A stretch of DNA of 64,000 nucleotides, from NCBI GenBank assembly GCA_965247615.1, contig OZ252022.1, forward strand, positions 186,001 through 250,000, given 5' to 3'. The notes below the pieces were generated by a model that worked only from the letters and a program-made list of their open reading frames with translations, was not told the origin of the DNA and made no database searches. Shown here piece by piece: positions 16,995-25,950 of the stretch. The translations under genes were made by a program, and so were the position numbers. Each line of letters opens with the position of its first letter. Position 1 is the first letter of the stretch. Source of the stretch: G965197715 sp965247615. GTDB lineage: Bacteria > Chloroflexota > Dehalococcoidia > Lucifugimonadales > UBA1127.

Positions 16995-18287
16995 ATGATG
17001 CGCGCAGCCCTGTCGCAGGTCCCGCCCGTCGTCCTGGAGCGCGACCCGGAGGTCGCCGCCGCCATCGGCAAGGAGATGGAGCGCCAACAGTTCTCCCTCA
17101 TCCTCATCGCCTCGGAGAACTACCCCTCCCGGCCCGTCTTGGAAGCATCGGGCAGCGTCCTTACGAACAAGTACGCAGAAGGCTACCCCGCCCGCCGCTA
17201 CTACGGCGGCTGCGAGTTCGTCGACATGGCCGAGTCCATCGCCATCGAACGCGCCAAGAAGCTCTTCGGGGCCACCCACGCCAACGTTCAGCCCCACTCC
17301 GGCACCCAGGCCAACATGGCCGCCTACGCCTCCCTCGTCCAGCCCGGGGATACTGTCATGGGCATGCGCCTCGACCAGGGCGGTCACCTCTCCCACGGCA
17401 GCCCTGTCAACTTCTCCGGCAAGCAGTACAACGTCGTGGCCTACGGCGTCGAGCGCGAGTCCGAGCTCATCGACTTCGCTGAGGTCGAGGCCCTCGCCAA
17501 GGAGCACCGTCCCAAGGTCATCGTGGCCGGCTACACGGCCTACTCCCGTACCGTGGACTTCCCCCGTTTCAGGGCCATCGCCGACGAGGTCGGCGCCACC
17601 CTGATGGTAGACATGGCCCACATTGCCGGGCTCGTTGCCGGCGGCGCGCATCCCTCGCCCCTGCCCCACGCCCACGTCGTCACCTCCACCACCCACAAGA
17701 CCCTGCGCGGCCCCAGGGGCGCCCTCATCCTCTCCACTGCGGAGCTCGCCAGGGACGTGGACCGGGCCGTCTTTCCCCAGACCCAGGGCGGCCCCTTCAT
17801 GCACGTCATCGCCGCCAAGGCCATCTGCTTCGGCGAGGCCCTCCAGCCCGAATTCGCCCAGTACGCTCAGCGCGTCGTGGAGAACACGCGAACCCTCGCA
17901 GAGACCCTGCGCCAAGGGGGCCTGCGCATCGTCTCCGGCGGCACGGACAACCACCTCTTTCTCGTGGACCTCACGCCCATGGACCTCACCGGCAAGGACG
18001 CGGAAGATTCCCTGGGCTGGGTGAACATCCACGTCAACCGCAACGCGATCCCCTACGACACCAAGCCCGCACGGGTCGCCAGCGGCCTGCGAATCGGCGC
18101 CGCCGCCCTCTCCTCCCGGGGCATGGGCCCCGCGGAGATGGAGCGCATCGGCAGCGCCATCCTCCGCACCCTCGGCAACCTCAAGGACAGCGCCACCGAG
18201 CGCGAGGTGCGCGACGAGGTTGCGGACCTCGCCTCCAAGTTCCCCGTGCCCGGCATCACCGCGGACATGGGCTACCCCATGGGTTGA
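16995..18287 (+). CDS. glyA: Serine hydroxymethyltransferase
   Basis: Interconverts serine and glycine with tetrahydrofolate. 430 residues from this start. PLP lysine K235 in T-T-H-K-T-L-R-G-P-R. L-I-A-S-E-N and G-Y-P-A-R-R-Y-Y-G-G-C are typical. Start chosen at ATG 16995 because GGAGG ends six bases before it and an extended -10 lies at 16936-16944. Upstream in-frame starts would add a non-conserved leader. C1 supply also feeds Ser for TrpB. Confidence 0.96.
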   Translation: MMRAALSQVPPVVLERDPEVAAAIGKEMERQQFSLILIASENYPSRPVLEASGSVLTNKYAEGYPARRYYGGCEFVDMAESIAIERAKKLFGATHANVQPHSGTQANMAAYASLVQPGDTVMGMRLDQGGHLSHGSPVNFSGKQYNVVAYGVERESELIDFAEVEALAKEHRPKVIVAGYTAYSRTVDFPRFRAIADEVGATLMVDMAHIAGLVAGGAHPSPLPHAHVVTSTTHKTLRGPRGALILSTAELARDVDRAVFPQTQGGPFMHVIAAKAICFGEALQPEFAQYAQRVVENTRTLAETLRQGGLRIVSGGTDNHLFLVDLTPMDLTGKDAEDSLGWVNIHVNRNAIPYDTKPARVASGLRIGAAALSSRGMGPAEMERIGSAILRTLGNLKDSATEREVRDEVADLASKFPVPGITADMGYPMG

Positions 18288-18366
18288 GCACGACGGTGCC
18301 CCGCCCTCCCGCACCACGCCCGCGGGACCGGTGCCCCGGCTTCACGACACCGTCGCTCCCCAGCCC

Positions 18367-18395
18367 TTGGCCGTCCAGAGGCCCCGTGCTATAAT
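18367..18395 (+). promoter_or_regulatory. Promoter of rpsF-ssb-rpsR
   Basis: TTGGCC, 17 bases, TATAAT, with TG one base before the -10. The strongest -10 in the window. Transcript start near 18402. Confidence 0.75.
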
Positions 18396-18435
18396 GGGTT
18401 CTGCTTGGCTCTAGCTTGCAGCACGAGGATTACCT

Positions 18436-18732
18436 GTGGGACGAGTCCGAAAGTACGAACTGGTGATGGTCCTCAGCCCCGTCTTGGACGAAACCCAGGC
18501 CACGGGCGCCGTGGACCGTGTGCGCCGCCTCATCACCGACCGCGGGGGCGAAGTGACGAATGAGACGTCCTGGGGCTTGCGCCGTCTGGCCTACCCCATC
18601 CAACGCTTCAACGAAGGCAACTACGTCCTCGCTTGCTTCACCATTGACGGCGACCACACCCACGAGATCGCGTCGTCCCTGAACATCACCGAGGACGTCC
18701 TGCGCCACCTCATGATCCAGATCGAAAGCTAG
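18436..18732 (+). CDS. rpsF: Ribosomal protein S6
   Basis: 98 residues, small-subunit platform protein that pairs with S18. Start G-R-V-R-K-Y-E-L-V-M-V-L-S-P and R-R-L-A-Y-P-I-x-x-x-N-E-G-N-Y-V are diagnostic. GTG start. First gene of the rpsF-ssb-rpsR cluster, a very conserved bacterial order. Confidence 0.96.
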   Translation: MGRVRKYELVMVLSPVLDETQATGAVDRVRRLITDRGGEVTNETSWGLRRLAYPIQRFNEGNYVLACFTIDGDHTHEIASSLNITEDVLRHLMIQIES

Positions 18733-18765
18733 GCGAATCCCAGGCTGAGGGAAGGTTGAGGTCGC

Positions 18766-19176
18766 ATGGTCTCCCTTAACAAGATCATGGTCATCGGCAA
18801 CCTGGGTGCTGACCCGGAGATGCGCTACACAGCCCAGGGCCTCCCCGTGACCAACTTCCGCATCGCCGTCAACTTCTTCCGCAACGACGCCAGCGGCGAG
18901 CGCCAAAAGGACACCGAGTGGTTCCGCGTGGTGACCTTCCGGCAGCTGGCGGAGCAGTGCAACCAGTACCTCACCAAGGGGAAACGGGCGTTCGTGGAAG
19001 GGCGCTTCAGTAGCCGGGAGTGGCAGACCAACGACGGCCAGACGCGCACCAGCAACGAGATCGTCGCGGACCGAGTCCTCTTCCTGGACAGGCCCGGCGG
19101 GTCCGGAGCTCCCGGCGACGACCCTGGCTTCGACCCCGGGGGGCCGCCAGGGGACCCGGACGACCTCCCGTTCTAG
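18766..19176 (+). CDS. ssb: Single-stranded DNA-binding protein
   Basis: 136 residues. OB fold in residues 1-105 (N-K-I-M-V-I-G-N-L-G-x-D-P-E-M-R-Y-T), then a short Gly/Pro/Asp-rich linker and the acidic tip D-D-L-P-F that recruits repair proteins. Linker much shorter than in E. coli. Confidence 0.96.
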   Translation: MVSLNKIMVIGNLGADPEMRYTAQGLPVTNFRIAVNFFRNDASGERQKDTEWFRVVTFRQLAEQCNQYLTKGKRAFVEGRFSSREWQTNDGQTRTSNEIVADRVLFLDRPGGSGAPGDDPGFDPGGPPGDPDDLPF

Positions 19177-19250
19177 CTTGATGCCGCGCTAGGCGCCGCC
19201 ATACAGATTGAGCGAAATATCGTACATTTGACTGACGGGGGCACTCACTC

Positions 19251-19748
19251 ATGACCACAGGACAGACGCCGGAGCCCACGCCGCGCCCAGCGCCAGGCCC
19301 GGGGGATGCACCGCGACCTCCCAGCGGTCCCTATGGCGGACCACGGCCCCCCGGCGGTTCCTATGGCGGACCACGGCCCGGCGGCGGGCCCCCCCGCCCC
19401 GGTGGCGGGCCCCCCGGCGGTTCCTATGGCGGACCACGGCCCGGCGGCGGGCCCCCCCGCCCCGGCGGCGGGCCTCCCGGCGGACGGCCCAGGGGACGCC
19501 GCTTCTACCCGCCGCGCCGCAGGGTCTGCGTCTTTTGCGCGGAGAAGGGCAAGATCATCGACTACAAGGACGTCGTGACTCTGCAGCGCTTCATCTCGGA
19601 CAACGCCAAGATGGAGACCCGCCGAAGGAGTGGCACATGCGCAAGACACCAGCGGGTCCTCTCCAAGGCCATCAAGCGCGCGCGCACCATAGCCCTTCTT
19701 CCCATGTCGCCCAGGCACCATCGGACCGCGCCGATCAGGGTCGTCTAG
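19251..19748 (+). CDS. rpsR: Ribosomal protein S18 with a long Gly/Pro-rich N-terminal extension
   Basis: The S18 core lies at residues 85-152 (V-C-V-F-C, I-D-Y-K-D-V, L-x-R-F-I-S, R-R-R-S-G-T-C-A-R-H-Q-R, A-I-K-R-A-R-x-I-A-L-L-P). Before it are about 82 residues almost only of Gly, Pro, Arg, Ser and Tyr, including a 21-residue unit present about twice (63-bp DNA period from 19353 and 19416). S18 is usually 70-100 residues, so 165 is exceptional. Likely disordered. Only one start with a plausible context was found upstream. Confidence 0.92.
   Translation: MTTGQTPEPTPRPAPGPGDAPRPPSGPYGGPRPPGGSYGGPRPGGGPPRPGGGPPGGSYGGPRPGGGPPRPGGGPPGGRPRGRRFYPPRRRVCVFCAEKGKIIDYKDVVTLQRFISDNAKMETRRRSGTCARHQRVLSKAIKRARTIALLPMSPRHHRTAPIRVV
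19353..19478 (+). repeat. 63-bp tandem repeat in the rpsR extension
   Basis: Two nearly identical in-frame units, each opening with GGCGGTTCCTATGGCGGACC, and a partial unit upstream. In-frame period of 21 codons suggests expansion by slippage. Confidence 0.8.
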
Positions 19749-19815
19749 GGTTCTCCCGTACTTATGGAAACTCCCTTCACCCCTAGCGTGAGACCCGGGA
19801 TGCCGGTGATAGTCT

Positions 19816-20898
19816 ATGGCAACTAGAGGGCAGCAACACACCCCGGTTCGCCCCGGTGCCCGGCCCAGCGAACGGCGCATCCGGTCTCGATGGCAGCGGG
19901 ACAACCAGAAGCGCCGCCGCGTCTTAATGGTCGGCGTGATCTCCATGCTCATCATCCTGGCCATCCCCGCCTACGGCTACGTCTCCACCTTTGTCCTCCC
20001 GCCGCGGCAGTGGGTCGTCCAGGTCAATGACGAGTCCCATAACATGGGCTACCTCCTCAAGCTCCTGCGTATGTTCCAGCAGGGCAGCCAGCTTGGAGCC
20101 CCCGGCGTGAACCTCGGCACCCTCCCCTTCGAGCTCGTCAATACCCTCGCGGAAAACGAGCTCATCCGCCAGGGCGCCCCCAGCTACGAGATCAACGTCA
20201 CCCGCGTGGAAGTCGACGCGGAGGTCAGAGACCGATTCCTGAACAATCCCTCCGACGCCGAAACACCCCCCGACCAGCTCGAGCGCGAGTTCGAGGAGCG
20301 GTACCGCCAGTACCTCAACCTCATTCAGATCAGCGAGGACGATCATCGGGTCATCGTAACCTCGGAGCTCTACCGCCAGGAGCTTCGGGACTACCTCGGG
20401 CGCGAGGTAGACCGGGTCCAACCGCAAATCCACCTCTTCTCCATCGTCATCCCGTCCGTGGAGAACGCCGCGGAGCTCATTGATGAAGTCCAGACCGAGT
20501 ATGCTCGCGGCACACCCTTCGAAGAGCTCGTAGCCAGACCGGACCTGAACCAGTCCGCGGAAGCCGTGCGCAAGGGTGGAGAGGTGAACTGGGTCCCCCG
20601 CGGCATCTACCCTGACCTGGACCCGTTCCTCTTCGATGAGTTGGAGGTCGGTGCCCTCTCGGAGCCCATCCCGGACTTCAACCCCGGCGCGGGCGGGAAC
20701 ACCTTCACAATCTACTTGGTCAAGGAGAAGGCCGACGCTCGGGAGGTTGAGGACCGCCACCTGGACACCCTAAAGACCCGCGCCCTGGAAGGGTGGCTCC
20801 AACAGGAGCGCCAGGTCAATGTGGTCCGCATCAACTTCGGGTCAGAGCGCTACGAGTGGCTCCTTGATCAGCTTCGGTTGTCCTCGGCGCGTTCCTAG
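19816..20898 (+). CDS. Membrane-anchored parvulin-type (PpiC) peptidyl-prolyl isomerase
   Basis: 360 residues. Arg-rich cytoplasmic start, one transmembrane helix at 36-58 without a signal-peptidase site, then an extracytoplasmic SurA/PrsA-like region and a rotamase domain near 215-315 (I-H-L-F-S-I-V-I-P, A-R-G-T-P-F-E-E-L-V, G-G-E-V-N-W-V-P-R-G). Likely a folding factor for secreted proteins. hom starts two bases after its stop. Confidence 0.75.
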   Translation: MATRGQQHTPVRPGARPSERRIRSRWQRDNQKRRRVLMVGVISMLIILAIPAYGYVSTFVLPPRQWVVQVNDESHNMGYLLKLLRMFQQGSQLGAPGVNLGTLPFELVNTLAENELIRQGAPSYEINVTRVEVDAEVRDRFLNNPSDAETPPDQLEREFEERYRQYLNLIQISEDDHRVIVTSELYRQELRDYLGREVDRVQPQIHLFSIVIPSVENAAELIDEVQTEYARGTPFEELVARPDLNQSAEAVRKGGEVNWVPRGIYPDLDPFLFDELEVGALSEPIPDFNPGAGGNTFTIYLVKEKADAREVEDRHLDTLKTRALEGWLQQERQVNVVRINFGSERYEWLLDQLRLSSARS

Positions 20899-20900
20899 CC

Positions 20901-22220
20901 GTGAGCGGCACCAGTGACGAAGACAGCATGGGCGTCGGCCTCCTCGGCCTTGGGGGGGTCGGAAGCGGCGTAGCCCAGTACCTGACCCAGCACGCCCCCC
21001 GCGCTCACGGGCTCACCCTCCATCGCGCCCTCGTCAGAGACCTCCGGAAGCCGCGGCCCGTCGCGACCCCCGAGGGGCTGCTCACGTCCACCCTGGACGG
21101 CGTGCTGGAGGACCCCCGCGTCCGCATCGTTGTGGAGGTCATGGGCGGAGAGCACCCGGCCCTGGAGTACATCAGTGAAGCCCTCTCCCAAGGCAGGCAC
21201 GTGGTCACCGCCAACAAGGAGGTCATGGCCAAACACGGATCGGAGCTCCTGGACCTCGCTTCCCGCAGGGGCGTCCAGCTGCGATTCGAAGCCAGCGTCG
21301 GCGGCGGCATCCCCATCATCGGTCCGCTGCAGCGCGACCTCCGGGCCAACGAGATCACGTCGATTCGCGCCATCATCAACGGCACTACCAACTACATCCT
21401 CACCAGAATGGACCGCGAGGGGCTCGACTTCAACGCCGCCCTGGAAGCGGCCCAGAAGCTGGGGTACGCGGAGCCGGACCCGAGCAGCGACGTACAGGGG
21501 ACAGACGCCGCCTACAAGCTGGCCATCCTGGCCTCCCTGGCCTTCCGGACCCGCGTCGACTTCTCGGACGTGCACTACGAGGGGATCACGCGCCTCCAGG
21601 CCCGCGACTTCCGCTACGCCAGGGAGCTGGGCTACGCCATCAAGCTCCTCGCCATCGGCCGGCTCGACGACGCGGCGGTGCAGGTCCGCGTCCATCCCGT
21701 CATGCTTCCCATCGAGACTCCCCTGGCCAAGGTGGAGGGCGCCTTCAACGCCATCGAGGTCCAGGGAGACCTCGTGGGCTCCGTGGTCTTCTCCGGCCAG
21801 GGCGCCGGTACCTGGCCCACCACCAGCGCCATCATCGGCGATGTCCTGGACATAGCGCGGCACGCAGCCACGGCAAGGAAGCAGGCCCGTGGGGGACCGC
21901 CGTCCGCCCCCGGGGCAACCTGGAGCGGCAGAAGGCTGGCCATCAGGCCCATTTCCCATCTCTCCACCCAGTACTACATTCGCCTCAACGCACGGGACCA
22001 GTCTGGCGTCCTGGCCCAGATCGCCCGGGTCCTGGGGGACAACAACATCAGCATCGCCTCCGTAATCCAGAAGGACGCAGACCCCGAGGCGGGAACGGCG
22101 GAGCTGGTCATCACGACTCACCCCGCCCGGGAGGACGCGCTCCAGGAGTCGTCGAAGCAGCTCCAGAGCCTCGAGGTCATCACGGAGCTGAGCAATCTCG
22201 TTCGCATCGACGCAGGCTAG
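20901..22220 (+). CDS. hom: Homoserine dehydrogenase
   Basis: Reduces aspartate semialdehyde to homoserine. 439 residues. NAD(P) fold G-L-G-G-V-G-S-G-V near 12-20, V-V-T-A-N-K-E, N-G-T-T-N-Y-I-L, and a C-terminal ACT domain (about 355-439) that normally senses threonine. GTG start. Directly followed by thrC, giving homoserine to threonine with the kinase (thrB) missing here. Confidence 0.96.
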   Translation: MSGTSDEDSMGVGLLGLGGVGSGVAQYLTQHAPRAHGLTLHRALVRDLRKPRPVATPEGLLTSTLDGVLEDPRVRIVVEVMGGEHPALEYISEALSQGRHVVTANKEVMAKHGSELLDLASRRGVQLRFEASVGGGIPIIGPLQRDLRANEITSIRAIINGTTNYILTRMDREGLDFNAALEAAQKLGYAEPDPSSDVQGTDAAYKLAILASLAFRTRVDFSDVHYEGITRLQARDFRYARELGYAIKLLAIGRLDDAAVQVRVHPVMLPIETPLAKVEGAFNAIEVQGDLVGSVVFSGQGAGTWPTTSAIIGDVLDIARHAATARKQARGGPPSAPGATWSGRRLAIRPISHLSTQYYIRLNARDQSGVLAQIARVLGDNNISIASVIQKDADPEAGTAELVITTHPAREDALQESSKQLQSLEVITELSNLVRIDAG

Positions 22221-22261
22221 GACCCGCCGTGCGTGAAGCCGCCCAAACAGGGAGCAGGTAG

Positions 22262-23338
22262 ATGGGCCAGGGTGTCCTCTACGAGTACAGGGACTTCCTT
22301 CCGGTAACGGAAACCACCCCCCTCATCTCCCTGGGTGAAGGCGACACGCCCCTGGTCCGGTCGACCGAGATCGAGGAAGAGTTGGGCGTCGGCCGGCTCT
22401 TCTTCAAGCTTGAGGGGTGCAACCCCACGGGCTCCTTCAAGGACCGTGGCATGGTCATGGCCGTTGCCCACGCCCAGGAGCTCGGCGCACGCGCCATCCT
22501 CTGCGCCTCCACCGGCAACACCAGCGCCTCTGCCGCCGCCTACGGCGCCCGCTGCGGTCTTCCTACCCTGGTCCTCGTGTCCAAGGGCAACGTCGCCCAG
22601 GGGAAGATGGCCCAAGCCGTCGCCTACGGCGCCCACATCTTCAGCATCGACGGCACCTTCGACCGCGCCCTCGAGCTCGCCCGTCTCATCTCCGAACGCC
22701 AGGAGATCGCTCTCGTCAACTCCGTCAACCCCTACAGATTGGAGGGGCAGAAGACCGGCTCCTTTGAGATCGCGGACAGCCTCGGCGACGCGCCGGATTA
22801 CGTGTGCATTCCCGTGGGCAACGCGGGCAACATCACCGCCTACTGGAAGGGCTTCCGGGAGTACCACGAGGCCGGCCGCACCACGCGCCTGCCCAAAATG
22901 TGGGGCTTCCAGGCGGAGGGCGCCGCACCCATCGTCCGCGGCGCGCCTGTCCTCAACCCCCAGACCGTCGCCTCCGCCATCCGCATCGGCAACCCCGCAA
23001 GCTGGAAGGGCGCCGTCGCCGCTCGCGACGAGTCCGGCGGCCTCATCGACACAGTCACCGACGACGAGATCCTCGACGCCTACAAGCGCATGGCCCGCCG
23101 CGAGGGGATCTTCTGCGAGCCCGCCTCCGCGGCCGCGGTCGCCGGCCTGACCAAACAGGTCCGCCTCGGCGCCGACCTGAGCCGCAGCACCGTCGTCTGC
23201 ATCATCACCGGCAACGGCCTCAAGGATCCCCAACTTGTGACGCGGATCGCGGACCTGCCGGTGCACGAGGTCCCCGCGGACCTGGCCGCCCTGGAGGAGG
23301 CGGCCGCCGCCCTCCGCCTGGGGGAGCGCCCCCGTTGA
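22262..23338 (+). CDS. thrC: Threonine synthase
   Basis: PLP enzyme forming threonine from phosphohomoserine. 358 residues, short class. PLP lysine K60 in N-P-T-G-S-F-K-D-R-G, S-T-G-N-T-S-A-S for the phosphate, and V-P-V-G-N-A-G-N. Next to hom, probably one transcript. End of the ppiC-hom-thrC run. Confidence 0.96.
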   Translation: MGQGVLYEYRDFLPVTETTPLISLGEGDTPLVRSTEIEEELGVGRLFFKLEGCNPTGSFKDRGMVMAVAHAQELGARAILCASTGNTSASAAAYGARCGLPTLVLVSKGNVAQGKMAQAVAYGAHIFSIDGTFDRALELARLISERQEIALVNSVNPYRLEGQKTGSFEIADSLGDAPDYVCIPVGNAGNITAYWKGFREYHEAGRTTRLPKMWGFQAEGAAPIVRGAPVLNPQTVASAIRIGNPASWKGAVAARDESGGLIDTVTDDEILDAYKRMARREGIFCEPASAAAVAGLTKQVRLGADLSRSTVVCIITGNGLKDPQLVTRIADLPVHEVPADLAALEEAAAALRLGERPR

Positions 23339-23440
23339 CGCTTCCCAATGCGCACGCCGCCCCTGCGCCGCCGGCGCCCCCGGGGAGAAATGCTGTGAAA
23401 ATAGGGTACAATAGCGCCGCTCGAGTTCTTGCGAGGTGAG

Positions 23441-24418
23441 ATGACAGCACGCGTCGTGCCCCACACCTTCACAACCCTCCAACAGGAGTGGGAGCGCCTG
23501 CTTTCGGGGGCCGCGATCAATACCCTGTTCCTGACCCCCTACTGGCAGCGCATCTGGTGGGACGCTTTCGACAGAGACGACGACCCCCTCCTCCTGGCCT
23601 TCCAGGACGACGACGACCTGCTCGGTATCGCCCCCCTCATGCGCCAGCGCACCACCCTCAGCTTCCTGGGCGCCACGGACCTCTTTGACTATCACGACTT
23701 CATCGTTCCCCAGGGCCGCGAAGACGCCTTCTACCCCAGCCTCATCGAGTATCTGGCCTCCCAAGAGTGGAGCAGCATCCTGCTCACGTCCCTGCCGGAA
23801 GAGTCCCCCACGGTCCACCGCCTCCCCGACCTGGCCCGCGCCCAGGGGTGGTCCTGCGAGGTCGATCAGGAGGACGTGGCCCCGGGCATCATCCTGCCCC
23901 AGGACTGGGACTCCTATCTCAGCGGCCTGTCCAAGAAGGACCGCCACGAGCTCCGCCGCAAGTTCAGGCGCCTCAGCAGCGTCGAAGACGTCGTCCTCCA
24001 CGCCTTCTCCGAGCCCCAGGACGTCCGTGCCCACCTGGACGACTTCTTTCTCCTCATGCAGGAAAGCCGCGAGGAAAAGCGCGACTTCTTGACCCCGGAG
24101 CGGCGTGAGTTCTTCCAGTCCATGGCGGAGGACCTGTCCGCCCGCGGGATGCTCCAGCTCTACTTCATGGACATCGGCGGCAGCCCCGTTGCCGCCGCCA
24201 TCTGCTTCGACTATCAGGGCCAGCGGCTGCTCTACAACAGCGGGTTCAACCCGGACCACGCCAGCCTGAGTGTGGGCCTCCTCCTCAACGCTCATACCCT
24301 CGGCGACGCCATCAAGCACGGCGGCCGCTACTTCGATTTCTTGCGCGGCGACGAACCCTATAAGTACCATCTGGGTGCAACCGACCGCCGCATCTATCGC
24401 TTGACCATCACAAGGTAG
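23441..24418 (+). CDS. CelD/BcsL-like (GNAT-fold) acyltransferase
   Basis: 325 residues. F-L-T-P-Y-W-Q-R-I-W-W near the start, H-E-L-R-R-K-x-R-R-L in the middle and D-F-L-R-G-D-E-P-Y-K-Y-H-L-G near the end, which are features of the CelD/BcsL/FemAB-like family (BioF2-like, PF13480). Members acylate polysaccharides, peptides or amino groups. ATG 23441 chosen over TTG 23429 because GAGGTGAG lies just before it. TACAAT at 23407-23412 may be its -10. The glycosyltransferase and deacetylase downstream suggest a glycoconjugate role. Confidence 0.75.
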   Translation: MTARVVPHTFTTLQQEWERLLSGAAINTLFLTPYWQRIWWDAFDRDDDPLLLAFQDDDDLLGIAPLMRQRTTLSFLGATDLFDYHDFIVPQGREDAFYPSLIEYLASQEWSSILLTSLPEESPTVHRLPDLARAQGWSCEVDQEDVAPGIILPQDWDSYLSGLSKKDRHELRRKFRRLSSVEDVVLHAFSEPQDVRAHLDDFFLLMQESREEKRDFLTPERREFFQSMAEDLSARGMLQLYFMDIGGSPVAAAICFDYQGQRLLYNSGFNPDHASLSVGLLLNAHTLGDAIKHGGRYFDFLRGDEPYKYHLGATDRRIYRLTITR

Positions 24419-24430
24419 CCCGCAACCGGC

Positions 24431-24457
24431 GGCCCCGGTCTCCGGGCTACCGGGGCC
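24431..24457. other. 9-bp perfect hairpin between the acyltransferase and glycosyltransferase
   Basis: GGCCCCGGT pairs with ACCGGGGCC. No T-run. Possible attenuation or RNA stabilisation. Confidence 0.4.
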
Positions 24458-24492
24458 CACAGGCCGGAGAGAGAACGGAGGCGCCCCGCACC

Positions 24493-25713
24493 ATGGAGCG
24501 AATCGCACTCCTCACGTACCATTCCTGCCCCACCGCCACTCTAGGCGAGCGCGACGCCGGCGGCATGAACGTCTACGTCCGCTACGCCGCCGCGGAGTTG
24601 GCCCAGTTGGGGGCCCGCGTGGATATCTTCTCCCGCCGTCACGACACCGCGGACCCCCAGGTCGAGGAGATCGCTCCCGGCGCCCGGCTGGTCCACATCG
24701 ACGCCGGACCGCCACAAACGACGAAGGAAGAGCTCTACCAGTTCCTCCCCGATTTCTACCACGGCCTCCAGGCCTTCGCGGCCGCAGATGGTGCGCGCTA
24801 CGACGTCATTCACAGTCACTACTGGCTCTCCGGCCGGGTGGGGATGGCCCTGGGCCGACGGTGGGGTATCCCCCACGCAGCCACGTTCCACACCCTTGCG
24901 GAGACCAAGCGGCTCGTCATGGGTGAAGGCGTGGACGTCCCCCAACGCAGCCCCGCGGAACGCCGCATCGCCTCCCGATCGGAAGCTGTCGTCGTCTCGG
25001 ACCAGCATGAAGTGGAGGCCCTGGTCAGCCTGTACGATGCTCCCCGCGACCGCATCCGCGTGATCCCCTGCGGCGTCGACGCCTCCCTCTTCTATCCCCG
25101 GGACCGTGGCGAGGCCCGGAACCAGCTGGGCCTGGACGGCAGAGGAGTGCTCCTCTTCGTCGGCCGGTTTGACCCACTCAAGGGCCTGGATGTCCTGCTG
25201 CACGTCATCGCGGCCATGGACGAGCCCGCCCCCCAGCTCCTGATCGTCGGCGGTGATCCCGCGGACCATGCGGAGGGCCGGCGCCTGGCCGCCCTGACAA
25301 GTCGGCTGGGACTCGACGAAAGGGTGCGCTTTGAGGGCGCCGTGCCCCAGGAAAGGCTGCCCCTTTACTACAACGCCGCAGACGCCCTGGTCATGCCCTC
25401 CTACTATGAGAGCTTCGGCCTCGCGGCCCTGGAGTCGATGGCCTGCGGTACCCCCGTCGTTGCTGCCCGCGTCGGCGGCCTCGCCTCCCTCGTCAGGGAT
25501 TGGGACACCGGCTGTCTCGTCACCGGGCACTGTCCAGACACCTTCGCCCAGCGCCTGGAGGCCATCCTGGGCCATCCGGACCTCCGGGAGACCATGGGCC
25601 AGGCCGCGCGCAGGTACGCCCGGGAGCTGACTTGGGGCGCCGTCGCCCGGGAGCTCCTGGGCCTCTATCGGGAGCTCCTGGACTCCCGGTGTGCGGCGGC
25701 AGCCCATGCCTAG
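24493..25713 (+). CDS. Family 4 glycosyltransferase, MshA-like
   Basis: 406 residues, GT-B fold. G-E-R-D-A-G-G-M-N-V-Y-V near the start, H-S-H-Y-W-L-S-G and A-T-F-H-T-L-A follow the pattern of MshA (UDP-GlcNAc:inositol-phosphate transferase of mycothiol synthesis) and sucrose-phosphate-synthase relatives. The E-x7-E donor motif (E-S-F-G-L-A-A-L-E) is intact, as is F-V-G-R-F-D-P-L-K-G. Could equally use another acceptor. Followed by a PIG-L deacetylase, the second mycothiol/bacillithiol-type step. Confidence 0.85.
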   Translation: MERIALLTYHSCPTATLGERDAGGMNVYVRYAAAELAQLGARVDIFSRRHDTADPQVEEIAPGARLVHIDAGPPQTTKEELYQFLPDFYHGLQAFAAADGARYDVIHSHYWLSGRVGMALGRRWGIPHAATFHTLAETKRLVMGEGVDVPQRSPAERRIASRSEAVVVSDQHEVEALVSLYDAPRDRIRVIPCGVDASLFYPRDRGEARNQLGLDGRGVLLFVGRFDPLKGLDVLLHVIAAMDEPAPQLLIVGGDPADHAEGRRLAALTSRLGLDERVRFEGAVPQERLPLYYNAADALVMPSYYESFGLAALESMACGTPVVAARVGGLASLVRDWDTGCLVTGHCPDTFAQRLEAILGHPDLRETMGQAARRYARELTWGAVARELLGLYRELLDSRCAAAAHA

Positions 25714-25950
25714 CAGCCGTACGATGGCCGGTCCCGCCTCCGCTTCCCTCGCCCCCGGCGCCAACGAACACGGAATCGAGACGGACATGAGACATCAGCG
25801 CGCCATGAAAGCCCCCGCCGGTGCGCGGAAGAAGGCCGCTCTTCAGTCCCGCCAGGCGAGCGGCCCTCAGTCCTGGCGGCGCGGTCTTATATTGACACGC
25901 GGCGGCGTCACCGGCCCGCCCATACCAGCAGCTTGGAGGTCCAGCGCAAC

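Noticed and set aside
22217..24508. 763-residue minus-strand frame
   Set aside because: Opposite thrC and the acyltransferase gene; no motif and no ribosome site.
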